From NCBI GenBank assembly GCA_022641835.1, contig CP048721.1, positions 1-64,000 on the forward strand: DNA of 64,000 bases. The letters are read 5' to 3'. This DNA comes from Petasospora fabianii. Taxonomy: Eukaryota > Ascomycota > Saccharomycetes > Phaffomycetales > Wickerhamomycetaceae. The stretch's first letter is position 1. Each line of letters starts with the position of its first letter. Below the pieces are notes generated by a model that was given only the letters and a program-made list of their open reading frames with translations, was not told the origin of the DNA and searched no databases. Below, in pieces: positions 42,193 to 51,310 of this stretch. The position numbers and the translations under genes are program-made.

Positions 42193-42769
42193 GGATCTCT
42201 ATAACTCATCCTACAACACCATCATACTATCTATCACATATACAACCCCATAAATGTGATACAGAACACAAGCATTTATCATCGCTGGCAGGTCCCAGCA
42301 AAACATCCAATGCACCCGCATTGTCGGAATCTATACCTACACCACCCACACTACACCACTGATTCCGATCCGTACTCTCTCGTTGCTTTTCCTTACAACT
42401 TTCCTCTTATCGTCACCACTGGTGAGAGCACATTCAATAGACGTTTAATCGAGATTCATGTCGTAGTTCTGTTATAAAGTCAGTAACTTGTATCTACTCA
42501 CTCTTAAAGATCTGCAGTGGTTTGCCCAGCTCCGCTTAGTTAATGCCCAACGTGTCGCGCGCATGCACACCCTTTCAACTTGACACCTTTTTGGCACCCG
42601 CTTTGGTGCCTTTTGCTCAACAAGGTGGTCCCATCTTACGTTATAAGAAAAAAAATTGATCATCTTCTTGAGGTCTCATCTATTACATATTCAGCTTTCA
42701 CTCTAAAAGCTTGAGTTAAGATTGTTTTAACCGTCCACTTGCTTGCCCCCATACAGATAAACACCCCAC
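42193..42769. other. Intergenic region upstream of AFG1
   Basis: A 577-bp gap. It holds an 8-bp inverted repeat (TCGGAATC 42324-42331 / GATTCCGA 42361-42368) and a short hairpin GGCACC-CGCTTT-GGTGCC at 42593-42610. No coding or RNA gene recognised. Confidence 0.5.
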
Positions 42770-44545
42770 ATGTTAAGAGGCACACTCAGAGACACAATCA
42801 AGGCACGGATCCCACTCAACATGAGGGGATACGCCTCAACAACAGCACTATCCATAACCGATCCACTTGTCATTTACCAATCTCAAGTTAAGAGAGGTAT
42901 TCTTCAATCAGATGCTGATCAGCTCCGTGCAGCTGTTGCCCTTCAAAAGCTTTATCACCGTGTTAGAGATTACACCCCTCCAGAAGCAACTCAACTTGAA
43001 ATCAAAAGAGTCGTCTCACGTCTAGAGCATCAACATAGAGATCCTGTTTCATCTGCTTGGGCTGCAAGAAGAAGACACACAAAGTCCCAGGAGTTAGTCA
43101 AAGTGCTTAGTGATGTTGAAGAACTCGCTGATTTCCCTTCCCCACATGGTCTCCTCATCAATGGTGATGTAGGTACAGGTAAATCCATGCTTATGGATAT
43201 GTTTGCTCAATCATTACCAAAGCAGAGTAAACAACGTTGGCATTATCAAAATTTCATCCTTTGGTGTTATAGTGAAATTCATTCAATCCATGAGCGTCGA
43301 AAGCGTCGTGGTGATGATTTTAGAGATGAGTTTATCCTTTTCGAAATTGCTCAAAAGATGGTAAGAAAGAATACAGTGCTTATGCTTGATGAGTTTATGC
43401 TTCCAGATCTTACTGCTGCCAAGATCATCAAGTTACTCTTTACTTACTTCTTCAAACTTGGTGGTGTTCTCGTTGCGACTTCAAACAGATTACCTGAAGA
43501 TCTGTACGCAACAGATTTCCGTAAAGCTGAGTTTAGAGAGTTCCTTAAAGTCCTAGAGGCTCGTTGTAACAGTCTCGATATGGATTCATCAAAGGATTAT
43601 CGTTCTTTGATGTGTGAAAACGACACCTCTTCTAATATCGTCATTAGTGGGGCCCATAGTAAACACGATCTGTTTCAACTTGCTAACCTTGATCCGATTC
43701 AAGGCTCAAAGACTGAAATTACAGTTTATGGTCGTCAAGTCCAGGTCCCATGGTCTTCAAATGGTGTTGCCATGTTTGACTTTAATGACATTTGTGCAGG
43801 TCTTTATGGTCCCGGTGACTATATCTCATTGGCTTCAAATTTCCACACTTTCCTCATTACAAACGTTCCAATACTTAAACTCAACATGAGAAATGAAGCC
43901 AGAAGATTCATCACTTTACTCGATGCCCTATATGAATGTAAATGTCAAGTTTACATGGAAATGGCTGATATCCCTGAAAATCTCTTCTTCCCAGAGACAA
44001 AGACAAAATCAACAGAGCAGATTAATCTTGAGGTTGAAGAACTCAACAGAATCAAAGTTCAAGAAGAGGAAATGTTCTCAAAGACATCTATTGCCTTGAA
44101 CTCGCCATACAGACCAAATATCTCTTATTATGATGATGAAAAGATTCAATATAATGAGGATAAGCAATCCTTCCAAAGCTTTGACCTAAGTGAAACAACG
44201 GTGAACTATGCAAACCAAAAGGCATTCACAGGTGAAGATGAGAAATTCGCTTACAAGAGAGCAGTGTCTCGTCTTAAGGAAATGAACTCAATGAGATATA
44301 AAGAGATTGAATGGCAACCATTACAACACATGATGAGACCATGGGAGACAAAGTCTAAAACTGGAAACGATATCACCATAAAGCAGGATCAACAACATGA
44401 CAATGATACTTCATCATTTGTCAACTCCGCTTCGGGTCCTGCCCCAACTTTTGCAGGTGATCATTTTTGGTCTATGGGACTATGGGGGAAAGGAGAGAGA
44501 TTAAATGCAATGGCAAGACGTTGGATCAAAGGTGTTACCGCATGA
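42770..44545 (+). CDS. AFG1: Mitochondrial AAA-type ATPase Afg1
   Basis: A 591-residue ATPase of the Afg1/LACE1 family, which helps degrade misfolded or excess mitochondrially encoded cytochrome oxidase subunits. The N-terminus is a likely mitochondrial presequence (MLRGTLRDTIKARIPLNMRG). Walker A is GDVGTGKS (132-139) and Walker B is VLMLDEF with D207 and E208, followed by the sensor VLVATSNRLPEDLY. The family blocks PSPHGLLINGDVG and RRWIKGV are present. It is longer than S. cerevisiae Afg1 (509), mainly in the C-terminal third. Confidence 0.93.
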   Translation: MLRGTLRDTIKARIPLNMRGYASTTALSITDPLVIYQSQVKRGILQSDADQLRAAVALQKLYHRVRDYTPPEATQLEIKRVVSRLEHQHRDPVSSAWAARRRHTKSQELVKVLSDVEELADFPSPHGLLINGDVGTGKSMLMDMFAQSLPKQSKQRWHYQNFILWCYSEIHSIHERRKRRGDDFRDEFILFEIAQKMVRKNTVLMLDEFMLPDLTAAKIIKLLFTYFFKLGGVLVATSNRLPEDLYATDFRKAEFREFLKVLEARCNSLDMDSSKDYRSLMCENDTSSNIVISGAHSKHDLFQLANLDPIQGSKTEITVYGRQVQVPWSSNGVAMFDFNDICAGLYGPGDYISLASNFHTFLITNVPILKLNMRNEARRFITLLDALYECKCQVYMEMADIPENLFFPETKTKSTEQINLEVEELNRIKVQEEEMFSKTSIALNSPYRPNISYYDDEKIQYNEDKQSFQSFDLSETTVNYANQKAFTGEDEKFAYKRAVSRLKEMNSMRYKEIEWQPLQHMMRPWETKSKTGNDITIKQDQQHDNDTSSFVNSASGPAPTFAGDHFWSMGLWGKGERLNAMARRWIKGVTA

Positions 44546-44765
44546 TTATGCTAACTCCTGCTTTTCAAATGTCATTGGGTGAATTAAGTACTGATTTGAA
44601 AGAAATATGCGAACCTTATAGATTATAAATATGATATTGATGAATTTAACTTGTTCTACATCGTCTTCTACGACTAATACGTATTGTACCTCTGTATGTT
44701 CATGAATGTCATTAACTCATGTCATTAGCAAGCTAGGGTCATTAATTCTAGAGATTCATCTTTAG

Positions 44766-47054
44766 TCAAGTGAATCTAAACTTGGTCTCTTGTGTTTGTA
44801 GAAGCTCAGCATTACCCCAAAAATCGCTAGCAACGCTCTCTTCAGTGAATGATACCAAGATCTGAGCAGTACCTTGATATATCATCCCATGCAGATCCTT
44901 AGCAGCTTTCGCAACGTCTCTCTTTGATGAGAACTTGACACAATATCTTAAAGATTCACCATTCCTTCTAGAAACATAACGTATAGCAGTATATCTCACA
45001 CCTTCATCAGTCATCAATCGAGCTATAGCCTTCCCTATTTTCACAGGATCACTCTTATTACTTGGATCCGTCTCCATGAACAAGTACAGTGATGGAACAG
45101 AAGCTGCATCCGTAACGTTCCCAAAAGTCGTCTTTTCAATCTCTTTGGGGTTCGTAAACCCAGTCTCGTTGGTCCCATCATTCGGGCTGGACAAAACGTT
45201 AGCATTTGTCACATCGCTGTCATCATCTGTTTCCGAATCAACGTCGATAGAGTCATGGGCAGTAGGTGATGATGATGTTGATTGTCTATCAACAGCACCT
45301 CCTTTATCAGATTCTCCTTCAACCAAACTATTATTCACCGTCTTAAAGTACTTGGAGATAGCAGGTACACCTTTGAGGTTCGGTTTGACTCTTTTTATTC
45401 GTGATTCATTATGTGATGGACTGAGTCGTTTTGGATGGCCTAAGTTGCTTGAATGCTTCGATGGTGATTTTGTCTCAAGTTCTTCAAGTTCTGCCCTCTC
45501 CTCCTCTGTGAGCTCATTGTAGGACCTGTTATGAACCTCTATCTGTTTAGATTTTGAATTAAGTGGAACAGGCTCGGTGCCAACATCGGTATCATGCTCC
45601 TCATAATCTAGGTCAATCACTTCAAGCTTACTCTCACTCTGGCTCCGACTTGGACTGCATGACCCGGCAGTCTTCGGTTCATTATTCCGAGCCTTGGAAC
45701 TGTTTCTGTGTTCTAAATTATGATTTGGAGAAGATTCAAGCTCAGCATCAATCGCCTTGGCCAGTTCGTTAGTGTCATTGACATGATCTTCATCACTATC
45801 AGTCTTGTTCTCAGTTTGAGAACCCTTGGTTGTGTTATAAGACCGAGATTCAGCATCACTAGCTTCATCCTCTGATGAGATATCAAACACTTTGGGATTT
45901 GCTGCGGGTCCTGGATGGGGTATCCTCTTTGTCAAGAAGATCTTTGGAATTGTCGTGGTGATTTGCGGCTTCACTCTGACAATGTCATCATCATCCGAGT
46001 TGTCACTGGGATCATTATCATCATATACGTCGTCATCATCATGAAAGGAACAAGAAGGAACTTTTTCAAAGAACTCTGATGGTCTGATGTAGACGTTTCT
46101 CTTCTTATCGGAAATGTCAATCGTACCAACTTGTTGAACAGCTTTGATAAACTCCTTGTCACCTTCAACCTTAACACCACCTTTTTCAAAAGTTTTGGCC
46201 TTCATAAAGCCACGAATGCACTTGCAAAACTCATCCCAGTCTTCTTGTTTAAAGCCATCGGAAGAACCTTCAACTGAGAGATGGGCCGAGTATGGATCCT
46301 GAATGAAAAGAGGACTTCGCTTTAAGGGCACAAATCCTTCATCACGTCGTAGCTTAACATCTGGAGGTGTGAAAACCCCTGGCGGATCCACTAGTATTAA
46401 AAAAGTTGTTGGTGTTCTTCCATGAGAATGAACAACCACGTACTTGATGTCACTGGCACATAATGTCTTTAGATGAAGCATCTTGATATGTTCGGCATAG
46501 CCATTGTCAATACATTGTTTAACCCAGGTTCGTTCAGCTTCTTCCGGTTCAAGAAAGATATCACTGAAAGGCTGTGGATTCCATTTGTAGATTCTGTGCT
46601 GTGATGACGATGTAAGGGAGCTTGTACGATGCTGTGAGTGTAATCGACGGTAGGAGGATGAGTTGCCGTAAAGATAGTCATTCCTAGACAGGGCAGGTGG
46701 AACATTGAAAACTGATGACTGATCATAGCCCACCTGCTGATGAGGAGACCACACAGGTGCTGATTGTGGGACATTGTTGAGTCCATCATTCACAAGACAG
46801 GGATGCTGTCGTTGTGCATAGGATGGTTCCCGGTTCGCTGGTTCTTGTTGTCGTTGTGTGAAGCTGTGGATCGGTACGTGGGGCGGATACCTCGAAGGAC
46901 TTGGGTAATCATTGTGATGAACCAGGTTCCCTTGTGTTCGCCAGCCTTGGTTCAAGGAGTGTTGTGGTATGACAGAACGCACGTCCTTGTAAGCGCCCAT
47001 AGAGGTGCCGCTGCGATGCCGCTGCTGGTGATTGCCGCCGTTGTAGGAGCTCAT
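44766..47054 (-). CDS. Unrecognised acidic protein with SUMO-interaction-like motifs
   Basis: A 762-residue protein counted from the first ATG (47054); the open frame begins at a TTG five codons earlier. I do not recognise it. The N-terminal 145 residues are Q/P/S-rich and disordered. Residues about 150-335 look folded (YKWNPQPFSDIFLEPEEAER, KYVVVHSHGRTPTTFLILVD, EDWDEFCKCIRGFM). A long acidic, serine-rich stretch follows, with two motifs that resemble SUMO-interacting motifs next to acids: VFDISSEDE (about 390) and VIDLDYEE (about 479). Residues about 660-745 resemble a degenerate RRM (SLYLFMETDP, YCVKFSSKRDVAKAAKDL). This suggests a nuclear, SUMO- or chromatin-linked role, which is inference only. 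Confidence 0.75.
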   Translation of the reverse strand: MSSYNGGNHQQRHRSGTSMGAYKDVRSVIPQHSLNQGWRTQGNLVHHNDYPSPSRYPPHVPIHSFTQRQQEPANREPSYAQRQHPCLVNDGLNNVPQSAPVWSPHQQVGYDQSSVFNVPPALSRNDYLYGNSSSYRRLHSQHRTSSLTSSSQHRIYKWNPQPFSDIFLEPEEAERTWVKQCIDNGYAEHIKMLHLKTLCASDIKYVVVHSHGRTPTTFLILVDPPGVFTPPDVKLRRDEGFVPLKRSPLFIQDPYSAHLSVEGSSDGFKQEDWDEFCKCIRGFMKAKTFEKGGVKVEGDKEFIKAVQQVGTIDISDKKRNVYIRPSEFFEKVPSCSFHDDDDVYDDNDPSDNSDDDDIVRVKPQITTTIPKIFLTKRIPHPGPAANPKVFDISSEDEASDAESRSYNTTKGSQTENKTDSDEDHVNDTNELAKAIDAELESSPNHNLEHRNSSKARNNEPKTAGSCSPSRSQSESKLEVIDLDYEEHDTDVGTEPVPLNSKSKQIEVHNRSYNELTEEERAELEELETKSPSKHSSNLGHPKRLSPSHNESRIKRVKPNLKGVPAISKYFKTVNNSLVEGESDKGGAVDRQSTSSSPTAHDSIDVDSETDDDSDVTNANVLSSPNDGTNETGFTNPKEIEKTTFGNVTDAASVPSLYLFMETDPSNKSDPVKIGKAIARLMTDEGVRYTAIRYVSRRNGESLRYCVKFSSKRDVAKAAKDLHGMIYQGTAQILVSFTEESVASDFWGNAELLQTQETKFRFT

Positions 47055-47384
47055 CGTCTCGACACTCAAAAAGCAGCAGGCGGCTGGTCCTATTCTTATG
47101 TTTAAAGGATGATACGGATAACGACTGTAGTTATGACTGTGACCAGCGTAGCCGCTGTGAACGTCGTTTGTGCTCTGTGTGGCGTAGGTTTTGATCTATC
47201 TCTGCGCGTCCTTGATTTTCTTATGATAAGTCGTGGCGGTAGAGGAGGTCATCTCATCTAAAGGATTACGGAATCGATCTACTGTAGCGCACTAGAATAC
47301 TGCTAATTAACACTGGGTGAGTTGATGCTCTTGTGTATATATGCAAAAAACTGGATGGTGGATGCGCTTAATGCATGCTTCTAA
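47055..47384. other. Promoter of the acidic protein gene / YMR1 upstream neighbour gap
   Basis: A 330-bp gap between two minus-strand genes. No motif or RNA gene recognised. Confidence 0.4.
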
Positions 47385-49229
47385 TCATGAGACGCTCATT
47401 TGCTGGAACTTCTTCTCTGTAGAGTCTAACCCATTCTCCACATTTGAGCCTCCTAAATCAGGGGAGACATTATTTATACTGGTTGAAACTCCACCATTCA
47501 GTTCATCATCACTTCTTCCATAGAACTGCCACCACCATTTCACCTTGTTGAAATTTGGTGCAATGAGAGTCTCCTTTGGGGAGAACGTTTTGTTGCTGAA
47601 CTCCTCTCTCCTGGAGAGGAAGTAATCCCAAACACTTCTAGTCTTGTGTTTCACATCAGCAGTTTGACGTTCATATTCATTGTCAAAGAGGAAGTTTCCA
47701 AACTGGCACGAATATAAATGATACACCAAACGTCTCAAGAATCTTTCATTGTACTCAAACTCTTCTGGATGTTGCACTGTCAACTGGTAGATGGCATCAA
47801 TAAACTGATGAAAGATTGGTGATGTGAATTTCAGAGCTTTTCTCTTCTTGAAATGATTGGATACGGTCTTGATAGCAATGTTTCTATCATCCATATCCGT
47901 CTTGAATACACTCTCGGAGCTCAGATGACCTGATCTCTCCAAGAATCTATGACCAAATGAGAGCCAATCCTTCTCCACAAGTGTGATGAATCCATCAATG
48001 GTTCTGAAATATGGATCAACACAAACTTGGATAAGAGATACAATCTGTGATGTTCTATCCCATCCATCTGAACAGTGGACAAGAAGGTTTGAATGGTTAA
48101 GTGCAAATGACTTGACAAGTTTATCAGTTGATGATAGCAACAATGAGATGAATTTGAGCCATTGAGATTTGGTTAAGCCATTCTTATCAACTTTTTTGTT
48201 TAAATCACCATCTTCTAATGAGTTGACAACATGTTGCATTGAATCTCTCATAACATGAATGTTATCAATACCCAAATAAACTTTATCACAACCTTTATAG
48301 TTATCCATACTTTCTGATCCTCCACCTAGTGCCATTTGTGCCATTGCATTTGTCAATGGTCTTGCATCGACAATGATATTGATCCTTGTATCTTTATTTT
48401 CACTGGATCTGAACATTTCATCAACGAGTTTTTCATCTTGGATCGATCTTGATTGCTTTAAACCAACAAGTGGTTGAGAACATCTTGTTATTGTACACCC
48501 GGATTCCTTGTGATAGTATGTCAGTGCTGGGATTCTGCTCTTAGAGCGATAGCGACCAGCGTGGATGAGTACATTATCAGATATTGTCTTTGGGACCACT
48601 AGTACTGAGGGATATGTCTCTGCAAATTTGTAATTGCTGTTGATTTTGGACACTCTCCAATTGGTGACGGAGCTTTGTGAATGGTTGATAAAGTCTAGTC
48701 CTTGGCGTTCAAATTCCTTGATAGGATCATATATGTTCCAAGTGTTGAGTTTCTTTTCTGCCAAATTTGGTTGGTAGATGAATGCATAGAGTTGATTGAT
48801 CTCTGGGAGACATGTAAGCATCATGATGGAGTCAAACACATCTAGACAATCTTTTTCTCTGGTGAAATCGAATGACAGGAATTGGAAATCCTTGCAATTG
48901 AGTTTTAGACTAAAGAGTCTGAAAGGATTGAGCTCCTTTCCATGGATATCGTGCAATTTTGGTAGTGTTTGCATCAAGATTGATCTACTAATGTCATCAT
49001 TGGTATCCTCTTTCCCACTATCTAATAGTCGAAGCAGGGCACTACCTCTCGTGGATTCAACTGTGCCAATCATTGGATAACATACCCAGAGCTCACGAAG
49101 CTCTCCGGGCCTCGGCTTAAGCACGGTAAAGATAAGATGATGTGGAGTCAAATGGAGAGAGCCATGGATATGTTGGCCACGCTTATGAAGAATGACACCG
49201 TCAACACGCGCCACCTTGATGTACTCCAT
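47385..49229 (-). CDS. YMR1: Myotubularin-type phosphatidylinositol 3-phosphatase
   Basis: Ymr1 removes the 3-phosphate from PtdIns3P (and PtdIns(3,5)P2) on endosomal and vacuolar membranes. The 614-residue protein has an N-terminal PH-GRAM domain (1-130, LHLTPHHLIFT) and a myotubularin phosphatase domain (about 150-560). RIPALTYYHKESGCTITRCS, IIVDARPL and the catalytic loop LLVHCSDGWDRTSQ (Cys near residue 384) are intact, so it should be active. Length is close to S. cerevisiae Ymr1 (688). Confidence 0.96.
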   Translation of the reverse strand: MEYIKVARVDGVILHKRGQHIHGSLHLTPHHLIFTVLKPRPGELRELWVCYPMIGTVESTRGSALLRLLDSGKEDTNDDISRSILMQTLPKLHDIHGKELNPFRLFSLKLNCKDFQFLSFDFTREKDCLDVFDSIMMLTCLPEINQLYAFIYQPNLAEKKLNTWNIYDPIKEFERQGLDFINHSQSSVTNWRVSKINSNYKFAETYPSVLVVPKTISDNVLIHAGRYRSKSRIPALTYYHKESGCTITRCSQPLVGLKQSRSIQDEKLVDEMFRSSENKDTRINIIVDARPLTNAMAQMALGGGSESMDNYKGCDKVYLGIDNIHVMRDSMQHVVNSLEDGDLNKKVDKNGLTKSQWLKFISLLLSSTDKLVKSFALNHSNLLVHCSDGWDRTSQIVSLIQVCVDPYFRTIDGFITLVEKDWLSFGHRFLERSGHLSSESVFKTDMDDRNIAIKTVSNHFKKRKALKFTSPIFHQFIDAIYQLTVQHPEEFEYNERFLRRLVYHLYSCQFGNFLFDNEYERQTADVKHKTRSVWDYFLSRREEFSNKTFSPKETLIAPNFNKVKWWWQFYGRSDDELNGGVSTSINNVSPDLGGSNVENGLDSTEKKFQQMSVS

Positions 49230-50247
49230 GGCGGATCAGAAGATATGAGAGATGCAAGGTAATAGGTTAGGAGAGTGGATTGAAGTGGCAGAGGTGCTAG
49301 TCGATTAGGCGTTGAGTGAGAATGTTTGGGATAGACAACATCCTCTAAACTGTTGTCCATGTCCTCATGAAGTGAGCGCGCCCACGCGATAAAGAGACAA
49401 GTGCCGGATTTCGCGGTGGGGGCCGTTTACTCTTGACAGGTTGGATAGTTAATGGTGGTGAGTTATTGAGAGGCTTATGATTGTATTGATATTTGTAGTA
49501 GCCTGAGATATGTGATATAACTGGATAGGATTTGTCGATGAGGAAAGTCAGATGAGGTGATGAGGTAATGAGTTAATGAGGCATTTAGGTCAGAGTGTTA
49601 ACTGGGTGCTGCCTCTGTAGACACTTAGGGCTGAGAAGAGGCAGCACCATGGGTTCAGTAAGAAATATAACAGTCAGACGCCCACAGTATAGCATCATAT
49701 TAGTGATCAAATCAATCAATCCATTACTGTAGCCTCGAGAGTTTCTTCTTCACTTGCTAATACACGGGGTAGAGATCCACACTCAGATGAGAATTAAGTA
49801 ATAGCAGTCTCAGTAGCTTGACACATTCCCCATCTCACAGTTATAATACACTGTTCGAAGAGAGCTAATCAGCATTAAACCAACAAGGCATAAGGTAGTA
49901 TCACCCACTGTAGAGTGACCGTCACCAAAGCCCGATCCCGAGTTGAACAAACCAAGTCCTTTTAGAAACACATCCGACCTTATCTTAGTGATCTGCGCGC
50001 CATGACACTTCCCAAAGAGGAAGTCTGCGCATAACTACCAGTTGACACATAAGGCACTTTCCCTCTATATTCGGCCGGTCGGCTCGCTCACGACTTCCAT
50101 AACTTATAAATAACAAGGTGAAGGGAACCCCTTAACCAAATTAAACTCTTCACGGGATCCCCTCAAGCATCCTCAAGAGGAGGGTAAACGCCAAACATCG
50201 CTGGGCAGCCACTTCATCTCTCTTAGTCTTATCAAGCACAGTAAACT
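49230..50247. other. Long divergent intergenic region YMR1 / MOH1 with strong hairpin
   Basis: About 1.0 kb. Near 49550-49583 lie imperfect GATGAGGT-type 8-bp repeats. At 49605-49648 there is a perfect 12-bp inverted repeat with a 20-base loop. No tRNA or rRNA could be confirmed. A TATA-like TATAAATA sits at 50104-50111 before MOH1. Confidence 0.5.
49605..49648. repeat. Perfect 12-bp inverted repeat (hairpin)
   Basis: GGTGCTGCCTCT at 49605-49616 pairs perfectly with AGAGGCAGCACC at 49637-49648 across a 20-base loop. It is the strongest intergenic stem I found in the window. It may be part of a non-coding RNA or a terminator-like structure. Confidence 0.75.
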
Positions 50248-50592
50248 ATGGGGCTCCGCTATTCCGTATTCATTGACTCAGACCACCACAAGGGGGCCAC
50301 TTTTGGCTGCGCATATTGCAAGACCCACCTTTCCTCTTCAACACTTGTCATTTCGAAGGACTATCGGGGTAAGACAGGAGATGCTTACCTTATGGATCAG
50401 GTTGTTAACATCATTCAAGGTAAGAAGGTTCATCGTCAGATGATCACGGGTCGTTACCTTGTTAGCGATATAATGTGCCACCAGTGTGGTCACTGTGTTG
50501 GATGGAAGTATCATAAGAGTGATGTAAAGAATCAGAAGTACAAAGAGGGTAAATACATTCTTGAAGTGGCTCTCATAGCTCAATGCAAATGA
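50248..50592 (+). CDS. MOH1: Yippee-family zinc protein Moh1
   Basis: A 114-residue Yippee/Moh1 protein. The family's zinc site of two CX2C pairs is present: CAYC (21-24) and CHQC (74-77), about 50 residues apart, with the surrounding GATFGCAYCKTHLSSS and CGHCVGWKYHKS blocks. S. cerevisiae Moh1 is linked to the GID/CTLH ubiquitin ligase region and to stationary-phase survival; the exact role is not settled. Confidence 0.95.
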   Translation: MGLRYSVFIDSDHHKGATFGCAYCKTHLSSSTLVISKDYRGKTGDAYLMDQVVNIIQGKKVHRQMITGRYLVSDIMCHQCGHCVGWKYHKSDVKNQKYKEGKYILEVALIAQCK

Positions 50593-51310
50593 GTTTTCAT
50601 CATCATCATCTATCCCCCTCTACCATCTACGCCTATTCTTCTCAATTTGGGAAGTGAGGCGTTCATTGCTGAATGGTTTCACATAACATTTGCTTTATCC
50701 AACTTCATTTGAGCTTCAATGCTCTTGTTCAGTTCTCCTTTTTATATAACAGTTCTGTCTTTTTGGGACCTTCTTATTAAAGGCCCTATTACACCCCTGG
50801 TTATCATCCCTTGCTACTAGTACTACAGCTCAAGAGGGAGCAGCTATACATGACTAGATTCATATTTGCAAGTTTGAGGAGGGTTTTTGGAGTTTTTTTA
50901 TATTACTTACTACACGGTTTAAGGTTACAGGTATCAGGAAGGGTGTTTATCTAATATTACAATAGTATTAACATGATCTATTCTAAACTACCTTAGTCGT
51001 TCCGGGGACCCTTCAAGCAGGGATATGTAGAGGGCAAGTTAAGGCGCACTAGTAAAGATCAATGCACCATAACCACTTAGTGTCAAGACCAAATAACACA
51101 TAAAATGAACTTTAAGCAGATTCAACGACCCATACAATCGCAATCAATGACTAAATTCTAACTACATATTACTCTAAAAAAATCTGTCAAAATCATCGTG
51201 TCATTAGCCCAGACAAGCGCGACCAACGTTCTAGGCTATAGACTGAAATGTCAACAAGGATTTCTCTCTATTAGTAGTGCAAAACTAACTCTTTAGCCCA
51301 TCATCTAACC
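50593..51310. other. Intergenic region MOH1 / BSP1-like
   Basis: A 718-bp AT-rich gap between two plus-strand genes. I see a CATCATCATCATC run just after MOH1 and no recognisable gene, RNA or repeat elsewhere. Confidence 0.5.

Noticed and set aside
49557-49634. Possible C/D snoRNA (GTGATGA box at 49557, CTGA at 49631)
   Set aside because: No terminal stem flanks the boxes, and the strong 12-bp hairpin overlaps the would-be guide region.
49880-49990. Sequence loosely like a reversed 5S rRNA (tcacccactgtagagtgaccgtca)
   Set aside because: Similarity is limited to about 20 bases. The rest does not fit 5S rRNA or form its helices.
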